DNA from: Nonomuraea sp. NEAU-A123
GTDB lineage: Bacteria; Actinomycetota; Actinomycetes; Streptosporangiales; Streptosporangiaceae
DNA: 64,000 nucleotides
NCBI RefSeq assembly: GCF_018603905.1
Contig: NZ_JAHFZZ010000020.1
Location: 62,001 to 126,000, forward strand
Direction: 5' to 3'
Shown here one piece after another: positions 60,070-64,000 of the stretch; position 1 is the stretch's first letter, and every line of letters begins with the position of its first letter. Both the position numbers and the translations under genes were made by a program. A model generated the notes under the pieces. It saw only the letters and a program-made list of their open reading frames with translations. It searched no databases and was not told where the DNA came from.

Positions 60070-60600
60070 TTACCAGAGGGCCCGGACCAGGGTGTCCTGC
60101 AGGTAGGTCAGCCAGTCGTAGGTGACGTAGGCCGGGTAGCGGGGGTCGTCCTCGGACATCATGGCGATCTCGTCGTGGACCTCCTCGGTCACTTCGAGCC
60201 TGGTGCCGAGGGTCAGCCGTACGTCGTTGAGCGAGCGCAGCCACGCCTGGGCCTGCTCGGGCGTCAGCTCGACCCGGCCCGGCCGGGCGCTGTCGAGCAT
60301 GGCCTGCGCGTCGGCGCGCTTGCCGTCGCGCAGCGTCGCCTCTGTGTAGCGGCGGAACTCCGCCGCCTCCTGCTCGTCCTGGTACGCCGAGGGGAACAGG
60401 CGCGCGAGCACCGGATCGGACGGCGCCGGCTCGGTCCCGGTGCCGATGCCGAGCGCCCGCTCCAGCGGGTCGTCGCCGGTCTCGCCCGGCGCCACCAGGC
60501 CGAGCACCAAGCTGACCAGCGAGCGCAGGACCGAGACCTCCGCCGCCTCGAACTCCGCGATGACGCCGCCGCCGTCCCGCGTCGAGAACCCCGAGTTCAC
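60070..60600 (-). CDS. DUF2017 family protein
   Basis: 176 residues starting at GTG 60600: 'EFEAAEVSVLRSLVSLVLGL', 'DEQEAAEFRRYTEATLRDGK' and 'MMSEDDPRYPAYVTYDWLTY' fit the family that sits between clpS and mec in actinobacteria. Helical, function unknown; a partner of ClpS or of the cysteine pathway is possible from conserved placement. Confidence 0.88.
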   Translation of the reverse strand: MNSGFSTRDGGGVIAEFEAAEVSVLRSLVSLVLGLVAPGETGDDPLERALGIGTGTEPAPSDPVLARLFPSAYQDEQEAAEFRRYTEATLRDGKRADAQAMLDSARPGRVELTPEQAQAWLRSLNDVRLTLGTRLEVTEEVHDEIAMMSEDDPRYPAYVTYDWLTYLQDTLVRALW

Positions 60601-60610
60601 GTGTGCCGCC

Positions 60611-60913
60611 TCACTTCACCGAATCCGGCTGGACCGTCGCCCACAGGCCGTAGGAGTGGAGGATCTGTACGTCGCGCTCCATCTCCTCCCGGGTGCCGCT
60701 GGACACGACGGCCTTGCCTTTCTTGTGCACGTCCATCATGAGTCTCTCGGCCTTCTCCTTGGAGTAGCCGAAGACCGTCTGGAAGACGTACGTCACGTAG
60801 GACATGAGGTTGACCGGGTCGTTCCAGACGATCGTCACCCACGGCAGATCGGGCCGGACGTCCGTTGACGGACGCTCGACGGCCATTGGAGCAGTGCTAC
60901 CCACATCCCCCAT
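60611..60913 (-). CDS. clpS: ATP-dependent Clp protease adaptor ClpS
   Basis: 100 residues. 'WVTIVWNDPVNLMSYVTYVF' is the N-degron-binding core, with 'EKAERLMMDVHKKGKAVVSS' and 'GTREEMERDVQILHSYGLWA'. It delivers N-end-rule substrates to ClpC/ClpP. Start at ATG 60913 (AGGGCAGG upstream); ATG 60886 is poorer. Confidence 0.95.
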   Translation of the reverse strand: MGDVGSTAPMAVERPSTDVRPDLPWVTIVWNDPVNLMSYVTYVFQTVFGYSKEKAERLMMDVHKKGKAVVSSGTREEMERDVQILHSYGLWATVQPDSVK

Positions 60914-60944
60914 CCTGCCCTACCCCGGCCGTAGTCTTCGAGTC

Positions 60945-62234
60945 GTGGCAATGACCATGAGCACTGCGTTGCTCACAGATCACTATGAACTGACGATGCT
61001 CCAGGCGGCGCTGCGGAGCGGCGCCGCCCATCGGCGGGCGGTTTTCGAGGTGTTCGCCCGGCATCTGCCTGGCGGACGGCGATACGGGGTTGTCGCCGGG
61101 ACGGGACGTGTCCTGGACGAGCTGGAAGACTTCCGTTTCCGTGACGAGGAGCTGACCTACCTGCGGGAGAAAGAGGTGGTCGACGAACCGACCCTCGCCT
61201 TCCTCGCCGATTACCGCTTCTCCGGCAACGTGTACGGCTACCGCGAGGGCGACGTCTACTTCCCCGCCTCCCCGATCATGGTGGTGGAAGGCACGTTCGC
61301 CGAGGCCGTACTCCTCGAGACTTTGACCCTTTCCATCCTCAATCATGACTGCGCCATCGCCTCGGCCGCCTCGCGGATGACCAACGCGGCGGGCAACCGC
61401 CCGATCATCGAGATGGGCTCGCGCCGCACGCACGAGTGGTCCGCCGTGGCGGCCGCCCGCGCCGCCTACATCGCCGGCTTCGCCTCCACCTCCAACCTGA
61501 TGGCCGGGCGGGTCTACGGCGTGCCGACGGCCGGTACGGCGGCGCACGCGTTCATCCTGCTGCACGACACCGAGCGGGCGGCGTTCGAAGCCCAGATCGC
61601 CGCGCTCGGCCCGGAGACCACACTGCTGATCGACACCTACGAGGTGGCCGAGGCGGTCCGCACGGCGGTCGAGCTGGTGGGTGCCAAGCTGGGCGCGGTG
61701 CGGATCGACTCCGGCGACCTGGCGGCGGCCGCGCAGGAGGTACGCGAGCAGCTCGACGCGCTCAGCGCGTTCAACACCCGAATCGTGGTCACCTCCGACC
61801 TGGACGAGTACGCCATCGCCGCGCTGGCCGCCGCCCCCGTCGACGGCTACGGCGTGGGCACCTCGCTGGTGACGGGCTCGGGCGTGCCCACGGCCGCGCT
61901 GGTCTACAAGCTGGTGGCGCGCGAGACCTCGGCGGGCGTCATGGAGCCGGTCGCCAAGCGCTCGGTCGGCAAGCCGTCGCGCGGTGGCCGCAAGGAGCCC
62001 TACCGCCTGTTCGACGAGACCGGGCACGCCGAGACCGAGCTGATCACCACATCGGGGCCGCCGCCGGAGGGCGGCGTACCACTGCTGCACCAGCTCGTAC
62101 GAGACGGTGAGGTCATCGGCAGGGAGCCGTTGGCCGCGGCCCGCGAGCGGCACGCCAGGACCATCGCGGGCCTCCCCCAGGAGGCGCTGCACCTAGGCAG
62201 GGGGTACGCGGCGATCGCCACGGAGTTCGCCTGA
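60945..62234 (+). CDS. pncB: Nicotinate phosphoribosyltransferase
   Basis: 429 residues from GTG 60945; ATG 60951 and 60957 are alternatives. 'STALLTDHYELTMLQAALRS' opens the family, 'EMGSRRTHEWSAVAAARAAY' holds the catalytic His region and 'AVRIDSGDLAAAAQEVREQL' the phosphate site. It makes nicotinate mononucleotide for NAD salvage. It is divergent from clpS, as in other actinobacteria, and is followed at 15 bp by pncA. Confidence 0.94.
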   Translation: MAMTMSTALLTDHYELTMLQAALRSGAAHRRAVFEVFARHLPGGRRYGVVAGTGRVLDELEDFRFRDEELTYLREKEVVDEPTLAFLADYRFSGNVYGYREGDVYFPASPIMVVEGTFAEAVLLETLTLSILNHDCAIASAASRMTNAAGNRPIIEMGSRRTHEWSAVAAARAAYIAGFASTSNLMAGRVYGVPTAGTAAHAFILLHDTERAAFEAQIAALGPETTLLIDTYEVAEAVRTAVELVGAKLGAVRIDSGDLAAAAQEVREQLDALSAFNTRIVVTSDLDEYAIAALAAAPVDGYGVGTSLVTGSGVPTAALVYKLVARETSAGVMEPVAKRSVGKPSRGGRKEPYRLFDETGHAETELITTSGPPPEGGVPLLHQLVRDGEVIGREPLAAARERHARTIAGLPQEALHLGRGYAAIATEFA

Positions 62235-62249
62235 CGTATGGTGCTTCCT

Positions 62250-62819
62250 ATGGGGAGCGCGCTGATCATCGTCGATGTGCAGAACGACTTCTGTGAGGGC
62301 GGCAGCCTGCCCGTGGCGGGCGGATCCGAGGTGGCCGCCGCGATCACCCGTTACGTGGCCGACCACGGCTACGACCACGTGGTGGCCACCCGCGACTACC
62401 ACGTCAACCCGGCCGGCCACTTCTCCGAGGCCCCCGACTACGTGACGACCTGGCCCGCGCACTGCGTCGCGGGCACGCCGGGCGCGGACTTCCACCCGGC
62501 CTTCGACGTCTCGGCGGTCGAGGAGGTCTTCTCCAAGGGCGCGTACGCCGCCGCGTACAGCGGGTTCGAGGGCGCCTCCGGTGACGAGGTGTCGCTGGCC
62601 GACTGGCTGGCCGAGCGCGGGGTGAGCGAGGTGGACGTGGTGGGGATCGCCACGGACCACTGCGTGCGCGCCACGGCGCTCCACGCGCTCGAGCACGGCC
62701 TGGCCGTACGCGTGCTGCTCGACCTCACGGCGGGGGTGGCGCGGCAGACCACCGACATCGCGCTGTCGGAGCTGAGCGCCGCCGGCGCCGTCCTCCAGGG
62801 CACGCCGTCCGTGGCCTGA
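62250..62819 (+). CDS. pncA: Nicotinamidase (isochorismatase family)
   Basis: 189 residues. 'ALIIVDVQNDFCEGGSLPVA' gives catalytic Asp, 'WPAHCVAGTPGADFH' the metal/lysine region and 'GIATDHCVRATALHALEHGL' the nucleophile Cys. It converts nicotinamide to nicotinate, the substrate of PncB upstream. ATG 62250 chosen; 62238 is possible. Confidence 0.94.
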   Translation: MGSALIIVDVQNDFCEGGSLPVAGGSEVAAAITRYVADHGYDHVVATRDYHVNPAGHFSEAPDYVTTWPAHCVAGTPGADFHPAFDVSAVEEVFSKGAYAAAYSGFEGASGDEVSLADWLAERGVSEVDVVGIATDHCVRATALHALEHGLAVRVLLDLTAGVARQTTDIALSELSAAGAVLQGTPSVA

Positions 62820-62881
62820 CCCTCGGCCACGAAGAGTACGCGGTGCGCGACGCTGCGGTCATGTGATACAAGAGGGCGAAT

Positions 62882-62911
62882 GCTCTCCGAATACATACCA
62901 CCACGGAGAGC
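62882..62911. promoter_or_regulatory. 8-bp inverted repeat upstream of a membrane protein gene
   Basis: GCTCTCCG (62882-62889) and CGGAGAGC (62904-62911), a perfect pair with a 14-nt loop, 33 bp before the ATG at 62945. It may end the pncBA transcript or form an operator. Confidence 0.5.
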
Positions 62912-62944
62912 GATGCGGCTTCGTCCTCATGTGTGAGGTTCCCC

Positions 62945-63466
62945 ATGCTCACGTTCTCGCTCGGCCTGGCCTGGCTGCTGCTCGCCCCGCTCAGCCTCTG
63001 GGTGCTCATCCGCGGGCGCAACCCGGCCAGGATCGGGGCCTTGCTGACGCTGGCCCTGCTGGAGGCGGCCACGGTGGCGATGACCGCCGAGGAGCGGGAG
63101 GCCGCGGTCGTCGCCCACGACGTGCCGCCCCGCGTGTTCTCGATAGGCTGCGCGGAGCGCACGCCGGTGCCCGAGACGGCACGGCTGAGCGGCGCGCGCG
63201 ACGATCTCACGCTGTCCTGGGCCGCCGCGCCCGACGAGTGCGCGACGGCGCAGGTCACGCTCCGCTCCGAGGGCCGCAGGCTGCGCGTCTGGATCCACGA
63301 AGGGCCACCCCGGGAGGAACGCAGGGGGATGCGTACGGTGTCCGTGCACATCGCTCAAGGCGCCGCCTCGCTGCGGGTGCCGCTCGACCCGCCCGCCTCC
63401 GCGCGTCTGCGCCCGGTCGACGGCCGCACCGGGCACCCCATCCCCCGGCCGACTCCTACGAGATGA
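62945..63466 (+). CDS. Hypothetical membrane protein
   Basis: 173 residues. Two N-terminal hydrophobic segments ('LTFSLGLAWLLLAPLSLWVL' and 'IGALLTLALLEAATVAMTA'), then a soluble part with two Cys (GCAERTP... and DECATAQ). No family recognised. ATG 62945 with GAGG 6 nt upstream. It converges with the STAS protein gene (11-bp overlap). Confidence 0.7.
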   Translation: MLTFSLGLAWLLLAPLSLWVLIRGRNPARIGALLTLALLEAATVAMTAEEREAAVVAHDVPPRVFSIGCAERTPVPETARLSGARDDLTLSWAAAPDECATAQVTLRSEGRRLRVWIHEGPPREERRGMRTVSVHIAQGAASLRVPLDPPASARLRPVDGRTGHPIPRPTPTR

Positions 63467-63833
63467 CCGAGCCCTGCCGCAGCGCGTCGTCCAGGTCGGC
63501 GTAGACCTCGAACGCGTGCCGCAGCCCCGTGATGAACAGCACCCGCCCCATGACCCCCTGGACCCCGCCCAGCAGCAACCGGGTCCCCCTGGCCTCGCAC
63601 CGCTGCAGGATCTCGACGAGCTCGTTCATCCCCACGGAGTCGCAGAAAGTGATCTCCCGCAGGTCCATGATCAGGAAGGGTCTCACCGGGATTGCCCAGA
63701 TGCGCGCCATGTGCTCCCGGAAGGCCGGCACCCCAGAGGCGTCGAGATCGCCGCTCAGCCGGGTGATGATGGCGTCTCCCGAGAGACCGGAAGTGACGAC
63801 GAACGTCGATTTTCCCGCGGCCCCAGATGACAT
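63456..63833 (-). CDS. STAS-domain anti-sigma-factor antagonist
   Basis: 125 residues. 'DAIITRLSGDLDASGVPAFR' and 'IMDLREITFCDSVGMNELVE' are SpoIIAA-like, with Ser in CDSVGM as phospho-acceptor. It should bind an anti-sigma kinase when unphosphorylated and free a stress sigma factor. ATG 63833 has AGAAGGA upstream; the frame runs on to 63968. No kinase is adjacent; the group-2 sigma factor at 2 kb is not its proven target. Confidence 0.9.
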   Translation of the reverse strand: MSSGAAGKSTFVVTSGLSGDAIITRLSGDLDASGVPAFREHMARIWAIPVRPFLIMDLREITFCDSVGMNELVEILQRCEARGTRLLLGGVQGVMGRVLFITGLRHAFEVYADLDDALRQGSVIS

Positions 63834-64000
63834 GGGTGAAGTCCTTCTGTGTTTCCCAAGGCAGCCATCGTTTGGTATTACCGGTGCCGGTGGTTGTCTA
63901 ACGATAGGCCACGGCGGTGTGACCAAACGCGCAGAGACGCCAGAGGTGTCCGGCGTGGCCATGAGCACGCTCTTCGCTGCCGTGTCCTAACCGTGACACT
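63834..64000. other. Upstream region of the STAS gene at the window end
   Basis: 167 bp with no gene I can support on either strand. It should hold the STAS promoter; I see no clear match to a known sigma class. Confidence 0.4.

Overview
The window is high-GC, mostly coding DNA from an actinomycete. Leaderless-looking promoters, GTG/TTG starts, 4-bp ATGA/GTGA overlaps, DUF4331, DUF3618 and DUF2017 proteins, a TrmB/LuxR regulator beside a giant subtilase, and a mycobacterial-type mec-cysO-cysM locus all fit. A Streptosporangiaceae/Nonomuraea-like chromosome is my best guess, made from sequence reading only.

0-14 kb: end of a siderophore-binding protein; a divergent hydrolase/TetR pair; a group-2 sigma-70 factor; and a split histidine-utilisation locus. 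One hut operon encodes an M20 amidohydrolase, HutF and HutI. The other encodes HutU and an RpiR-type regulator. Both carry the same 16-bp inverted-repeat element upstream of the first gene. Between them lie an SDR and a PadR-controlled drug-type ABC exporter. A homodimeric-type ABC exporter follows.

14-20.6 kb: an operon for a DUF4331 protein, a TPR protein and a NicO-type metal transporter with a 14-fold His-Gly run. After it comes a 2-kb graveyard with remnants of a phosphotransferase and of an FxLD-type lanthipeptide cluster (methyltransferase, LanB, LanC), plus a run of perfect hairpins with no convincing gene.

20.6-35.4 kb: a gamma-glutamylation pathway (glutamine-synthetase-like ligase, aldehyde dehydrogenase, SDR, class-I amidotransferase hydrolase) under a divergent FadR-type regulator; a membrane protein whose stop codon is the first base triplet of an IS5-like inverted repeat; a RidA protein; a decayed IS5-family element; a tandem glycine riboswitch heading gcvT-gcvH-sdaA; a toxin-antitoxin remnant; AmaP/DUF6286 membrane proteins; a D-threonine-aldolase-like PLP enzyme; a DUF3618 protein; Bcp peroxiredoxin; and tRNA-Leu(UAG).

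35.4-51 kb: a 1257-residue secreted subtilase with its divergent regulator; a two-component system next to a MacB/FtsX-type ABC transporter; a 30-bp tandem array; a putative papain-fold toxin with a YrhB-like immunity gene; and a sulfite-oxidase-family molybdoenzyme.

51-64 kb: the conserved actinobacterial block rdgB, rph, MBL phosphodiesterase-like, murI, cysM, cysO, mec, DUF2017, clpS and divergent pncB-pncA. It is interrupted here by an MFS gene and by a thioesterase/PRC-barrel/DUF3352 group. A small membrane protein and a STAS anti-sigma-factor antagonist close the window.
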